The notes below the pieces were generated by a model. The model saw nothing but the letters and a program-made list of their open reading frames with translations. It had not been told where the DNA came from and ran no database searches. From NCBI GenBank assembly GCA_028015205.1, contig CM051514.1, positions 26,242,150 through 26,306,149 of the forward strand: DNA of 64,000 nucleotides. Direction: 5' to 3'. Origin of the DNA: Mytilisepta virgata. Lineage: Eukaryota > Mollusca > Bivalvia > Mytilida > Mytilidae. Within the stretch, counting starts at the first letter, position 1; each line of letters starts with the position of its first letter. Both the position numbers and the translations under genes were made by a program. Positions 11,002 through 23,407 of this stretch are shown here, piece after piece.

Positions 11002-12143
11002 CTGTCAAATTAAAATTACATAAATTTGGAATTTTTTATATTTTTACTTCCTGTCAGCTGCTGGGGTATGCTTTTCCAAAACATATTACATCTATATAGC
11101 TGTTTACGTGCGAATATGCATTTTCAGAAAAAAATACTACATCTATATTAACGTTATTGCATGCGTCATGCATTCTTCCGTCATTATAATAGTGCGTGGA
11201 GCATTAGCACAAATAATGCAAGTACATCGAAATTTACTATAAGCATGTTTACCTCTAGAATGTATTTATGAAAATAATTACAACCTTATTAATTATATAT
11301 ATATTTGCAGTCTGGAAATTAATACTCACGTTCAACAATTTCGTGACACAGCAAAAAACTGAAAGAAATATGTACAATGTATATTGACAGGTTTGTCAAA
11401 TTTGAAGGATTATAAAGCACAACCCCCTTTCTAACAGTGAAGAAAGTTCCAATGAAATTCTAGACACAAACGTCCAAAATCGCACTTTAAGTGAACATGA
11501 TTTTGATTTAAAATTAAAAAGTGCTCAAGACGACGTTTTCATTATCTTATTTTAAATCCGAAAGGTGTTTGATGTCTACATCTTTCAAGATATTCTATAT
11601 AAGAAGGCACACCACTAAATCGCTCCCCTGTCTACTTCAACATTAAATTCGTCATTTTCAAAACTTTGAGAAAAATGTAAAATGACTTTAGTCGGGAAAT
11701 ATGTTAACATTTCTTTTAAATAAAAGCTGTCTGCGAATATTGTACTTCAATAGTACATTCAATACCAAATAAGAATTTTTTTCTCGTTTCAAATTTTCCG
11801 GTGAACATTTGCCCCATCACTTCCAACTGAATACCAAAAATTACAGTCGAAGTAATATGCGCAGTTTCCTAGCCGCATATCCCACTATATCGGTGACTTC
11901 CACCTAGCCATTTGATAGAACGATAAACTAACATAGAAATGCACGGGCGGTATTTAAATTTGGATTTGCTTTAAATGAAATCGATATCATAAAAATGTGT
12001 TCCTATATCTTAAATCTATGATAAATTACCAATGTTTTAAGTCCATATTCAATAGATATTGTTTAGTACAAATTACTTCAAATTTCATTTGAAAATTTCC
12101 TTTATTCGCAGATAAGATTTAAACAGTCACTGTGTAAAACCAG

Positions 12144-12867
12144 AGGCTCCCAGGAGCCTGTATCGCGCACCTGATATTTTCATTTGTTCATTGGTAAATG
12201 ACCTTGAGATTAACATGCCATGTTTGCTTTCAACCTATTCAGTAATTTTCAAGAAGAAGCCGTTTATATGTAATTCTTGGATGATGGATCGACATCAAAG
12301 TAACTAGACTTGGTCAGCACCTCATAAGGAACATTCATGCTATATTTGGTTTTAATCCATGCAGTGGTTCCCTAGACGATTTTTGTGTGTATTTCCTGTA
12401 AGATCCTATGTTAAAGTAAGTTTCCCTTTGGCGGCCATCTTGGATGACGTATCGGCAACAATGTAGCAACACTTTGTCAGCACCTCATAAGGAACATTCC
12501 TGTCATGTTTAGTTTCAATCCATTCTGTGGTTCCATAGAAGAAGATTTTTGTATGTATTTCTCATATGGTTCTATGTTAAACTAAGCCCCCTCCGCCGCA
12601 GGCTGCCATCTTGTATGACAGATCGCCAATAAAGTAACAACACTTGGTCAGCACCTTATAAGGAACATTTGTGCCATGTTAAATCCATTCAGGGCTTCTC
12701 TAGAAGACGATTTATGTATGTACTTCACATATGGTCCCATATGCATGTTAAACTAAGTCCCTCGCTGGAAGCCATGTCGGATGTACGGATCAGCACCAAA
12801 GTAACAACATTTATATCATTTCTTTTAAAAATCATCATTTTAAGGACCAAAAGACAGCTTCATTAAC
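12144..12867. repeat. Dispersed bivalve-type repeat, tandem units (copy 2)
   Basis: This is the duplicate of 4857-5580, carried along by the 7.3-kb duplication and essentially unchanged. Confidence 0.7.
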
Positions 12868-13073
12868 AAGGTTCTGATAGAAACATAATTCAGTCTTAAA
12901 TTATGGTAATGTATGTGACTGCAGAATTTAAGGAAGCAATAACACTACCTTCTTCAAAGAACACGTGCCTAGAAATCAATTTCTATGCATATAAGTAATA
13001 TTGCTATATTAAAAATATTTATATAATCTTAGTACAATACATTTACTGAGATGTTTTCAGCCTTTCATTATAA

Positions 13074-13213
13074 GTTATCATGCTTTGACCCAACTAACTT
13101 GATTATTTAGACAGTGTCGAAAATTGTTGAACGGTGAGGGCGAAAGCCCGAACCGTTCAACAATTTTCTACACTGTCTAAATAATCATGCTAGTTGGGTC
13201 AAAGCATGATAAC
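13074..13213. repeat. Long hairpin with intact loop (copy 2)
   Basis: The same ~60-bp arms enclose the apex GAGGGCGAAAGCCCGA. That apex itself folds as a GGGC/GCCC stem closed by GAAA, a GNRA-type tetraloop. Two other long hairpins in this window (56411-56533 and 59293-59440) have unrelated arms but similar G-A-G-rich loops. Confidence 0.85.
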
Positions 13214-13441
13214 ATTTTTGTGCGGTTATGCTAACCGTATTGAGTATATAATTAATTAAACGTTAAACACACAAATGTCCTAGATTTCACTTCGCAAAAT
13301 TCACATGTTAACTCCGCCCACTGACCGCGTGTTTGACCCTCACTCTTAATGTGTGTATGCTCCGACCACTGATCGTGTAACCTGATGATCTATTGATTTT
13401 CCATGTAGCGCATAGTTGATGTGTTTTTATGCCAACTAAAG

Positions 13442-14974
13442 ATGGAGCCTGGTAAAAGACGATTTGTCGATACAAGTGATGAAGAAATCAAACGAAAACG
13501 TTTGAAAATGAGTGCTGATAAAACATTAAACCAGAATATAGCAGCAGCGACTATTTTCCGGGAGTATTTAAAAGAAAAGAAAATGGATCCAGGATTCGAA
13601 CATTATGACACATTAAAACTAGATGAAGCGTTGGGTCATTTCTATATGGATGTGCGTAAAGCTGATGGAAATCGTTATAAAACAAATTCACTGCAGTGCT
13701 TGAAATACTCATTGAATAGATATTTAAAGGCTCCACTCTACAATAAAAAAATTGACATTGTGAATGATGAAAGATTTAGCGCTTCCAGGGAAAATTTCAA
13801 AGCGGCAATGGCAGAACTAAAACGCATGGGATTAGGAGACGTCGAGCATTATCCGTCTATTGACAAAGCTGACAGAAGGAAACTAAATACTTCAAAATAT
13901 CTATCCCCAAATACACCATTTGAACTTCAAAATAAAGTTCAATTCGATATTCGCTTGTATTTTTGTCGACGGGGAATAGAAAATATGCCACAAATGACAA
14001 AATCCACGTTTTCTGTCAAAAAAGATCCGAAGACGGGGCTAAAATATGTTGTTAAAACTTTAGATGAGCTGACAAAAAACCATCGCAGCAGTGACAAAGA
14101 AAAAACTTCAAGGATAATGCCAGAAAAATCCAGTTCTGAATTTTGTCCAGTGTCCTCCTTTGAAAAGTATGTAAATAAATTAAATCCGGAGTGTGACAAA
14201 CTATGGCAGAGACCGAAAGATCAGTTCTGTGAGGAGGATCCTACATGGTATTATAACATTCCTGTGGACGAAAAAAACGCTTGGCAATTTCATGTCATAC
14301 CTGAGCAAAAAGTGCAACTTGTCTGAAACCTACACTAACCATTCTATCCGAGCTACCGGGGCTACTGTTCTAGCTAAAAATTCGTATTGCAATGCACAGA
14401 TCATGGCCGTAACTGGACATAAGTCAGTAGCATCCCTTTCTTTGTACCAGCGGGTTGATAATGATGATAAGATACGTATGGGACAGACGTTAACAGAAAG
14501 CATCACAGAACCTTCTAAAGCATTAGCTTTAACTGTTGGTGAAACATCATCGAATATTCGTGCTTTACCAAGCTCCAGTTGTACAGTGCCTCCTAAAACT
14601 TTGCCAGCTGGCCCTTCTTCTACATTTCTTCCTTTACCGAATATTACAACAGGAAGCACCGCTGTCATTAGTACAGAACGTAGTTCCGTTACTTATAACG
14701 TTGGACAAAATACTCTATATACATCTGCTAAGGAATACAAAGCGGCGCCTTAATCATTTAGCGGACCCTTGCATGCAATACTTTTAAGCCAAAACATTTA
14801 AGTACAACCCAACAAGGAAACAGCACACAGTTATTTAATGAATCATTGCAAGGTGTCAATCTAAATGAACTGTTCAATGATTTTACTGAAACTTCCGTAA
14901 ACATAAATCGTACTACACTTTGTCCACAAGTTTTCAACAACTGTTCCGTAACTATTGTTTATAAAAAAGAATGA
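13442..14974 (+). pseudogene. Crypton-type tyrosine recombinase, frameshifted, copy 2
   Basis: This is the duplicate of 6138-7670 with the same A7 frameshift and the same tail break, so the damage predates the duplication (or is systematic). It differs by a few substitutions, for example Gln for Arg in the PKDQFCEED stretch and Ala for Thr in LPAGPSS. All visible catalytic residues (HxxR, His, Tyr) are kept. No autonomous ends for the element could be located. Confidence 0.8.
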
Positions 14975-16039
14975 CTTCATTTTTAGAACAAGAACGGATT
15001 TGATTGTTGTAGAACATATTTTTATTTAGAGTTTGGTTTAATGTGCTCGGGAGCATTTCACTTTATTTTATTCCATCTTATATTGTTTTTATTTAGATTT
15101 TTAAAGGTTTTCTGGACGAAAAACATTTTTTTACATCTGTTATCACTTTTAATTTTGTATGATATATTACAGAGAAGTATAATAAATATATTTTATTTGA
15201 ATTGCTCTAGATCGATAACACCCTGGATTGCGTCATGCATGTATAGATGTCAACCAGTGGAATTGTCCATTCGCCGACCGGTTAACAGGTCAACTTGCCT
15301 TATGTAGCGCAATACACTAAGGTTATCACAAGACAGCGTGTTCCTTACTTTGTTCTTTTTATAGCACACATGATTTAAGGTCAACAGGTTGAGCACACAT
15401 GATTAAAGGTCAACATATTACAACGCGATTGCTGGTTGGCTACAGGCACATGTTTTGTAAGAAATTTTCTTTTTGGGGGCAATTTGATTGGGTTGTGTAT
15501 GGCGAACATGGTTTTTTAGCAGATGGCAAGGCAGCCAGTAGAATTCAAGTTTACAACTGCATAACCGTACAATCTCATTTAGTGCACTGACAGATCGTTA
15601 TGATTCAGTTGTTGTAAATGCATTTTTTAAAGAATAATTATTACCACTAAAGGATGTTTACATTTGAGTCTTGGAAAAATATTACCTTATTTTTAAAAAT
15701 TTCCATGCTTCACTAACGATGTTAAGACAAAGGAGGATATATCATTTGCCGAATGAATATTTGCATGCGTTTTTAATGTTAGAGTTATTTATTGATTACA
15801 TGTACAGTCGGAAAAGAGCATCACAAATTTGGTTTTAATCGATAAAGCACAGTTATCCGGTAGTTGTGACACATTGGAGATGACTTTGAATTGTGTTTGT
15901 TTATTTACTGCTAGTGATTTCATAGGAATAAATACACCTTTTACTTTCTGGGCATTGCTAAAAAAAACATTTGATATTGAAAAAAACTAATTTGGTTTGA
16001 TTTTAGTAGAAAAAAAAATAAAATTGTGTCCATACCTTG

Positions 16040-16550
16040 AACTAAAAATAGATACCAGCCAGATAGACATGTACACCTTACAATCATTCCATACACCAAA
16101 ATAGTTGACCTATTGCTTATGGTATTTGAAAAACAGACAAAAACACAACAAACTTAACATTGACCAATGAACCATGAAAATGAGGTCAAGGTCAGATGAA
16201 ACCTGCCAGACTGATATGTACAACGATTCCATACACCACATATAGTTGACCTACTGCTTAAAGTATCTGAGAAACGGACCTAATCACGTAACTTTAACCT
16301 TGATCACTGATCCATGAAATGAGGACGAGGTCAGGGGAACCCTGTATGACGGACATTTAAACGTACACAAATATAGTAATCATATTACTCATAATAAGTG
16401 GGAATTTCAAATCACAAAAAACTATACATTTTTTCAAGTAGTCGATGAACCATGAAAATGAGGTCAAGGACAATGGACATATGACAGACAGAAAGTTCAT
16501 AACATAAGGTATCTGCATACAAGGTATGAAGCATCCAGGTCTTCTACCTT
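16040..16550. repeat. Degenerate tandem repeat with AAAATGAGGTCAAGG motif (copy 2)
   Basis: This is the duplicate of 8735-9245. The small TCTGCGAC/GTCGCAGA hairpin follows at about 16595-16614. Confidence 0.6.
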
Positions 16551-17257
16551 CTGAAATATAAAGCTTTATACAAATACAAATACCTATTTCTCACTCTGCG
16601 ACTTTTGTCGCAGACGAGACAAAAAACATACCCCCACCCCCCTGCTTGAAGTTAAATGGTTCTCTCTAACGAAAATTTGAACTTTATTTTAGTTTTATTT
16701 AAACATCAGAAATGTGAAAAGTAAACCATTTAAAAGAATATTAAGTAATGGGAGACAACGCCATATACATCCTGATTTTTGTGTCGGATATTGTAGCAAC
16801 TTTGGAAGCCGGCGAAAGTACCCTGAAACTATGCGTTTTAAAAACAGATTTATATTTAGGTGCCTGAAATAATACACCTCTAGCTAAATTCGACATACAT
16901 TATCTAAATTTATCCAATTTTTGGGATTTTGGTAGAGGGACGGATGAATGTTTTCACTTTCGCACTTGCAATTTGATAAATTGTCACAAATAATTGCTAC
17001 CAGATTTCCCAGCAAAGACCATCAATTTATGACGTCATATGAAAAACTGCACTCTTAAGGGTTTTTAAAATTCTCAGATTTTAACAGTATTATGGTTATG
17101 AGAATCATGCATTATTTTGTTTATGTAACATTAGACAGAAAGAATTTAAGGTAACGAGTGGTATTAAATCATTATTGTTACATATCTCAAATTTATTTTC
17201 CACTGAAACTTTAACAGTTTTACCACGTGATTACATTTTAATTTCAATTACCCAGAC

Positions 17258-17510
17258 AGCATGTTTACGTTGGGCCAACGTTGGGAATTGGTTATACCGT
17301 TGGCCATAAGTTGGCGTTGGAATATTTATGTTGGCCCAGCGTGGGCTATCCGTCGGGGTTGTTATGCTTAGGTTGGCATTCGTTAGCGTTGGTATACTTA
17401 CGTTGGCCCAACGTTGGCCATCCGTTTGGTTGGTATGTTTACGTTGTAAGCCCAACTCTAAAAGAATATGGTATATTCCAACATAGTACTTATGTTGGGC
17501 CAAACTGTTT
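17258..17510. repeat. Minisatellite built on ACGTTGGCCCAACGTTGG
   Basis: About seven degenerate units of ~30-60 bp contain TTACGTTGGGCCAACGTTGG, GTTGGCCATAAGTTGGCGTT and TTACGTTGGCCCAACGTTGG. The core is self-complementary (TTGGGCCAA, CAACGTTG), so single strands can fold. ORFs on both strands here (17231-17503 minus, 17281-17565 plus) are repeat artefacts. Confidence 0.75.
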
Positions 17511-19318
17511 TCGTCATTTTTGTAAAACTTTGTGTAAACTTTTACAGTCCCGTGTGATTAATTGATATATATATTTTTATCATTGATATGAAGTATTATA
17601 TATAAGAATAGTATGCTTAAAATAATAAAAGAAAGATTAACTTTTGAAAACGCGGACTGATATCCGTCATGATTTCCTGTTTTGGGACACAGGATGTTGC
17701 GCGCAAATATACGCAGTTCCAATAACATTAGCAAATTAGTGCATTATATAATTAGATGGTTCAAGTCCAATTCAAGGTTTGGTAAGTAATTCGAAACATT
17801 TCTATAATGATTGTTTTCGATTAACCTACAAATGCAAGTTTTCTGAAGCAATATCATCGATCATGCATGTAAACAACCAATTTATGTCATTTGTTGATTA
17901 CTGTTTGTTAGACTCTAAATACTGACATCAAGATAAGATAAATATTGATGTTAAAATTGATTTACTGATTTCATTTTCTAACAGTACATAATTAATACAC
18001 ATGGATCATTGACTTTGTCATCCATTTTCTCGACTTTAGTTTGTAAGATATTTGTAAGATATTGACCCCCCCCCCCCTCTCCCCCCCAACATACACACTT
18101 TTAAACAAATTTATTACATTTATAAACTTATCTGTGAGTATTGTATTTCATAGTGATATGGTAAAAGTACAACATTTACTACTTCTTACAGTAGTCACAT
18201 GACTGCGTTATTTCATTTTTTGTGTAGTAAATTTATGCATATGACCCCGGTGACCCGCATATATTTTCTAACCGGAAGTCCTTTATATGAAATTATGTTT
18301 TCAGTGGTATGTAAATGAGAATGACGCGTGTCAACCTACATGCATAAATTAGGTCCTGTGATTCGAAGTTTTGTTACGAAATATCGCGTGATTGCAATAT
18401 CTTTTTCAAAGTGAAAGTGAAATGATGAAAATGGTGGGTTGAAGGGAATAAAGCGTTATTTGTGGTACAGGCAGATTGTTGGTGAGTAAAATGAATAAGG
18501 AATCGATTGATGTATGATCTATCTACTGATAATTGGATATATTACGATTTCAAGTCTAAAAACTGCCGCCAAAAATCTGTGTCGTCAATTTCCATGGTTT
18601 CTAAACGGAGTGCGCTCTAACGTCCTACGGCCCCAGCATATCACAAAGAGCAATCTCGGACCATACCATGCACGCTAAACGAAACGCTAAACCATACATT
18701 ATACGCTAAAAGAGCGTACATGGTATCGTTTATTGTATAAGGCCATCGTCTTTTCAACTTTCGTTCAGCGTTCTTTCAGCGTCCGTACATCGTTCGTTTG
18801 AGTTGTTAACTTTTAAGTTACAGGATGTGTATAACATAACATGAAACTAACTGTTTTAGTTTAGTTAAATACAATTGAACATTGGTCTGCATCAATTATC
18901 TCGTATTAATCAGTACTATTTACACTTTGAGATCGTACTGCACGGTTGCTATTTTTCGCGAAACCTTAATGACGTGTTTGGACTGAAATACAATAATTAA
19001 ACCACAATATCACTGAGGATTTGCTCTTCACAATTATCTTTTGAAAATAATAAATTGCATTAAAAAACAGATTGACCGTAGAGTTTCTCTTTATCGATCT
19101 TTTTGAGGCTGTCCTTTTGATAGTTGCAAAATCCATATTATTATTTGTTCAAATTTTCTGTTAAAATTGATGTAATAAAATACATAATAATTGCATGCTC
19201 GTTCAGTAGAGAAATCTATTGCCCGTCGTCCTAGAATACTGACCTATGTACAAACTAATAACCTCCGATCGGACATGGTAATTAGTTTGTCCATCCAGGT
19301 CAGTAATAAACTTAGAAA
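17511..19318. other. Unassigned DNA with C-rich tract and CGCTAAA motifs
   Basis: The stretch contains a C-rich run at ~18066-18089 and a patch at 18660-18800 with several CGCTAAA copies plus inverted versions (TTCAGCGT, TTTCAGCGTC). I see no gene. A minus ORF at 19203-19397 overlaps the end of the Helitron-like element and is rejected. Confidence 0.4.
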
Positions 19319-21310
19319 CTAGACAGGGCACTCGGAAACAACAGCTATCCCCGCACTCCCCACATGATGTATCCCTGTGCACATTTCTCACAATCATATC
19401 TTTGAAATCGAGTCCAATTTTTGGAAAATCAAAATTCTAAAACATTACTGCTCATCTGCTTACAAACAGTGATGACAATACTGTATAGAAATAAAATGTA
19501 TAAAATGAAAAAATGTTTCAGTCACCAGCTTATAATTTTGAAATTCGACCTCTAAAGGCCCCAAGTTTTGAAAATCAAAATTCTAAAATCTTATTGCGTA
19601 TCTATATACAGCGTGTGAAAATACTGTACAGAAATTAAATACATAAAATGAAAAATGAAGGAAGAGTTTAGGTCACAAACTTATATTCCCAATTTTCAAA
19701 ATTCGGAAAATCAAAATTTGAAAACCTTATTGCGCAATCTACATACAGTTTGTGACGATACTTTCTAGACATTTAATGCATAAAATTAAAATTGAAAGAG
19801 GAGTTGGTGTCACAATCTTTAATTCTCAATTTTCAAAATTCGGCCCTTGTGGGCCCCAATTTTTAAAAATCAAAATACCAAAACCCTTATTGCGCATCTA
19901 TATACAATATGTGACAATACTGTATAGAAATTAAAAACATTAAGTCAAAAATTAATTTTAAAGAGGAGTTTAGGTCACAAGCTTATATTCCTAATTTAAG
20001 AATGGGCCCATTTTTTTTTTCAAAATCAAAATTCTAAAACCTTATTGCGCATCTACATACAGTATGTGACAATATTGTATATAAATTAAATGCATGAAAT
20101 CAAAAATGAAAGAGGAGTTAAGGTCACAGGCCTAAATTCAAAATTTTTGAAATTCGACCCCTGTGGGCCCCAATTATTTAAAATCAAAATTCTAAAACCG
20201 GATTGCGCCTCTACATAGAGTATGTGACAATATTGTTTATCAATCAAATGTATGAAATCAAAAATGAAAGAAGAGTTTAGGTCACAATTTTAAATTCCTA
20301 ATTTTCAAAATTCTACCTCTGCGTGCCCCAATTTTTGAAAATCGAAATTCTGAAATCTTATTGCGCATCTTGATACAGCAAGTGATAATTGTTACGGCCA
20401 TAAATCACCGTTGAATTGTAGCCAACAAAAGACACAAATCAATAATAAAATTCAACAAGATTTATTATATACAATTTTACAAGAAATATTATACAAAATG
20501 AAATGTCAACTTAACTGTTTAAAATATATATGTCCGATCCTTGTCTTTTCTTTATCCGGAATTCTTCTCGTCACTGTTGCGGGAATCCAAACAGAATATC
20601 ATGTCCAATCAGTCTCAACCTAGTATGATGTGTTTCACGTAAATAAAAGTGTTTCAATCCAACATCTGAGAACACAAGAATGTTAATGTCTGATCTGATC
20701 TGAAAGTCTAACTTTAATACCCGTATATATAGCCGCCACGGAAACCCATAGAACACTGTAGAAATGATCCTCTTAGAATACTGCAGAACGGAAACTTCTA
20801 GAATTCGGTAGAAGTTTGAATTACACATCGTATATTATGATCATACCAGAATTATTATGTAAGTCAAATAGAAAGTTCTAATCATTCCATCAGTATCTAT
20901 TATTGTTCCATTGATTTCTAAACTGCAGTTATAACACTATTTGGTAAACAACTATAAGTATTATGTAAGCATATTATACATGTTACAAGGCCACACAAAA
21001 CAAATTAGGCCAAGACAAATAAATATAATAATTACAATACCATAACATAATACTGTATACAAATTAGATGCATCCAGTCAAAAGTGAAAGATGAGTTTAG
21101 TCACAAGCTTAAATTCCCAAATTTCGAAATTTGACCACTATGAGCCCCAATTTTTTTTTCAAAATTTTAAAACCTTATTGCGCATCTACATAACAGTATG
21201 TGACAATACCGTATAGAAATAAAATGCATGAGGTTAAAAATGAACGAGGAGTTTAGGTCACAAGAAAGTGTGACGGACGGACATACGGACGGGGGCGATA
21301 ACAATATCAC
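19319..21310 (-). mobile_element. Helitron-like non-autonomous element with ~160-bp tandem core, split by a solo LTR
   Basis: In minus orientation, the 3' end reads ...GGGATAGCTGTTGTTTCCGA...CTAG followed by T. The body is about seven to eight degenerate copies of a ~160-bp unit marked by AAAATCAAAATTCTAAAACC, TTATTGCGCATCTACATACA, GTGACAATACTGTATAGAAA and GAGGAGTTTAGGTCACAAGC. The 5' end near 21300 carries the GACGGACGGACATACGGACG phrase. The CTAG|T end, lack of target duplication and tandem core resemble Helitron-derived HINE/'pearl' elements described from bivalves. The family name is from memory; the structure is seen. Confidence 0.7.
20390..21047. mobile_element. Solo LTR (658 bp) with TAAT target duplication
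   Basis: The insert begins TGTTACGG and ends CCATAACA (short inverted termini, TG...CA). It is flanked on both sides by TAAT (20386-20389 and 21048-21051). Removing it and one TAAT restores GTGATAATACTGTATAC, which matches the consensus of the host ~160-bp repeat. No internal domain is present, so recombination between two LTRs of a Gypsy-, Bel- or Copia-like element probably left this single LTR. The 70-codon and 85-codon ORFs inside it are not coding candidates. Confidence 0.85.
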
Positions 21311-21424
21311 AATAATAATGTGTCATTTGAATTGCTATTAAACATTTGAAGCAGCACCTTTAGAATAGATAATACCATTTTTCCTGTAGATATTTTTGAG
21401 GAACAGTTACTATAATAGTAATTA

Positions 21425-22315
21425 TCCCCGCATTTTCGAAGAAAGTTTGGGGATATAGCTATTGTCTACATCCGTCCGTCCGTTCGTCCATCACACTTTA
21501 TTGTGACATCAACTCCTCCTTCACTTTTGGGTTTCGGAATTTAATTTCTATATAGAATGGTCTTTTATTTTTCAATTTATGCATTTTATTTTTATACAGT
21601 ATTGTCAGGTAACATATGCAGATGCACAATAAGATTTTAGAATTTTGATCTTCTAAAACTGGGACCCACAGAGGTCGAATTTTGAAAAACTGTCAATTTA
21701 AGCTTGTGACCTAAACTCCTCTTTCATTTTAATATTTATGCATATTATTTCTATACGGTATTGTCATACACTATATGCAGGTTTGCAATAAGGATTTAGA
21801 ATTTTGATTTTCTAAACAAGGGGCCCACAGGGGTCGAATTTTGAAAAATTACCAATTTATGTTTGTGACATGAACTCGTCTTTTGTTTTTCAATTTATGC
21901 ATTTTATTTTTATACAGTATTATCAAACACAATATGCAGATGTGCAATAAGTTTTTAGAATTTTAATTTTCTAAAATTTGCATTTTATTTCTATACAGTA
22001 TTATCCAGAGGGGTCGAAATTTGAAATTTTTAATTTAAGTTTGTGACCTTAACTTCTCTTGCATATTGCTTATATATACATGTAGTATTGTCCTACACTA
22101 TATTCAGTTGCACAATACGGATTTAGAATATCGATTTTTTAACCGGGGGCTTACTCAGACCAAATTTTAAAAGATGTCAGTTTAAGCTTGTAAACTAAGG
22201 TTTATTTATTTTTCATTAGGTTTATTGATTTAACGTCTCTATAGAATGACTGCATACTATTTTTGGATGGGAATAAGGTATTTTGTATTTATATTCAGAC
22301 AGTCCAGATTTCTAG
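21425..22315 (+). mobile_element. Helitron-like element, copy with 5' TC and 3' CTAG ends
   Basis: It starts at A|TCCCCGCATTTTCGAAGAAAG, with GGGGAT closing a small 5' fold, followed by TCCGTCCGTCCGTTCGTCC. Several ~160-bp core units follow (anchors ATATGCAGATGCACAATAAG at 21613, ~21772 and ~21932). It ends AGACAGTCCAGATTTCTAG before T at 22315. Confidence 0.7.
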
Positions 22316-22399
22316 TTAATCATAATCGTTATCTTTTAAAGTGTAGAATTTTTTTTATTTCTTTCTAGTTTTTATTACAGTATTGAGAATATTTACTAC

Positions 22400-23116
22400 G
22401 GCATTTTCGAAGAAAGTTCGAGGATATAGCGATTGTTGAAGGTTTTTGAATTTTCTTTTTCTAAAATTGGGATTCACAGAGGTCAAATTTTGAAAAAACT
22501 GTCAATTTAAGCTTGTGACCTAAACTCCTCTTTCATTTTACAATTTATGCATATAATTTTGATTTTCTAAAGGGGGTCGAATTTTGAAAAACTATCAATT
22601 TAAGCTTGTGACAAAAAGTAGTCTTTTGTTTTTGAATTTATGCATTTTAATTCTATACAGTTTTATCAAACACCATATGCAGATGTGTAATAAGGTTTTA
22701 GAATTTTAATTTTCTAAAATTTGGGTCCATAGATGTCGAAATTTGCAATTTTTAATTTAAGCTTGTGAATTTTAATTTTCTAAAATTGGGGTCCACAGGG
22801 TTCGAAATTTGAAATTTTTAATTTAAGTTTGTAACCTTAACTTCTCTTGCATTTTGCTTATATATGCTATTATCCTACACTATATTTATTTGCACAATAA
22901 GGATTTAGAATATCGATTTTAAACCGGGGACTCACTTAGGTCAACTTTTAAAAATGTTTCATTTTAAGCTTGTGAAGTAAGGTTTTTTCATTATAGAATG
23001 ACTGCATACTATTTTTGGATGGGAATAAGGTTTTATATTTTTGACCATAGGTATGTGGCCCGACTACTTACATGGGGTGCTGGGATCACTGTCGATCCGA
23101 CAGTACAGATTTCTAG
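22400..23116 (+). mobile_element. Helitron-like element, second copy in series
   Basis: It starts in a degraded head (GGCATTTTCGAAGAAAGTTC at ~22401), runs through core units, and ends GATCACTGTCGATCCGACAG...TTTCTAG before T. The 3' hairpin CTGTCG/CGACAG lies about 8-10 nt from CTAG, as in Helitrons. Confidence 0.65.
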
Positions 23117-23187
23117 TTTCATATAGTATTGTCCTACACTACATGTAGTTGCACAATAAGGATTATACATCAGAAAACTCATAAGTT

Positions 23188-23333
23188 ATAACATTGCAAT
23201 AGCCTTCATTATAAGCTCAATTCCGAGCGTAAATCAGCTGTTTAAAGTAGAAACCCACTCAGGTGTAAAAATAATCTCACCTGAGTACTATATAAAGAGA
23301 CATGTCATTTAAATACCCGCTTTCATTTTTAGC
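23188..23333 (+). repeat. DIRS left inverted terminal repeat with TATA-like box
   Basis: 146 bp, from ATAACATTGCAATAGCCTTC to CGCTTTCATTTTTAGC, matched in reverse at 28268-28413. It contains TATATAAAG at about 23289-23297, ~115 bp before the first ATG at 23408. It also has an internal inverted pair, CTCAGGTG/CACCTGAG. It probably supplies the promoter (inference). Confidence 0.9.
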
Positions 23334-23407
23334 TCATTATCGATATGTACACGTTATAATTTCCCGGTGTAATTTAAAAAAATTATTGACGGTTATAAGA
23401 TAACGAT

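Larger units (their letters stand above)
9531..16835. repeat. Tandem duplication, copy 2 (7,305 bp)
   Basis: This is the second unit, head to tail with copy 1 and with no spacer. Copy 1 ends ...AAACTATGCG at 9530, and the equivalent bases of copy 2 end at 16835, after which the sequences part (TTTC against TTTT). The shared TTT suggests short microhomology at the junction. Copy 2 keeps a 13-bp loop segment of the hairpin and 4 bp near 12976 that copy 1 lacks. It lacks one A in the run at ~11352 that copy 1 has. Confidence 0.95.

Noticed and set aside
19319..23116. Regularly spaced repeats resembling a CRISPR array
   Set aside because: The ~160-bp units are degenerate along their whole length with no short conserved repeat and unique spacers, and the genome is eukaryotic. 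They are element cores.
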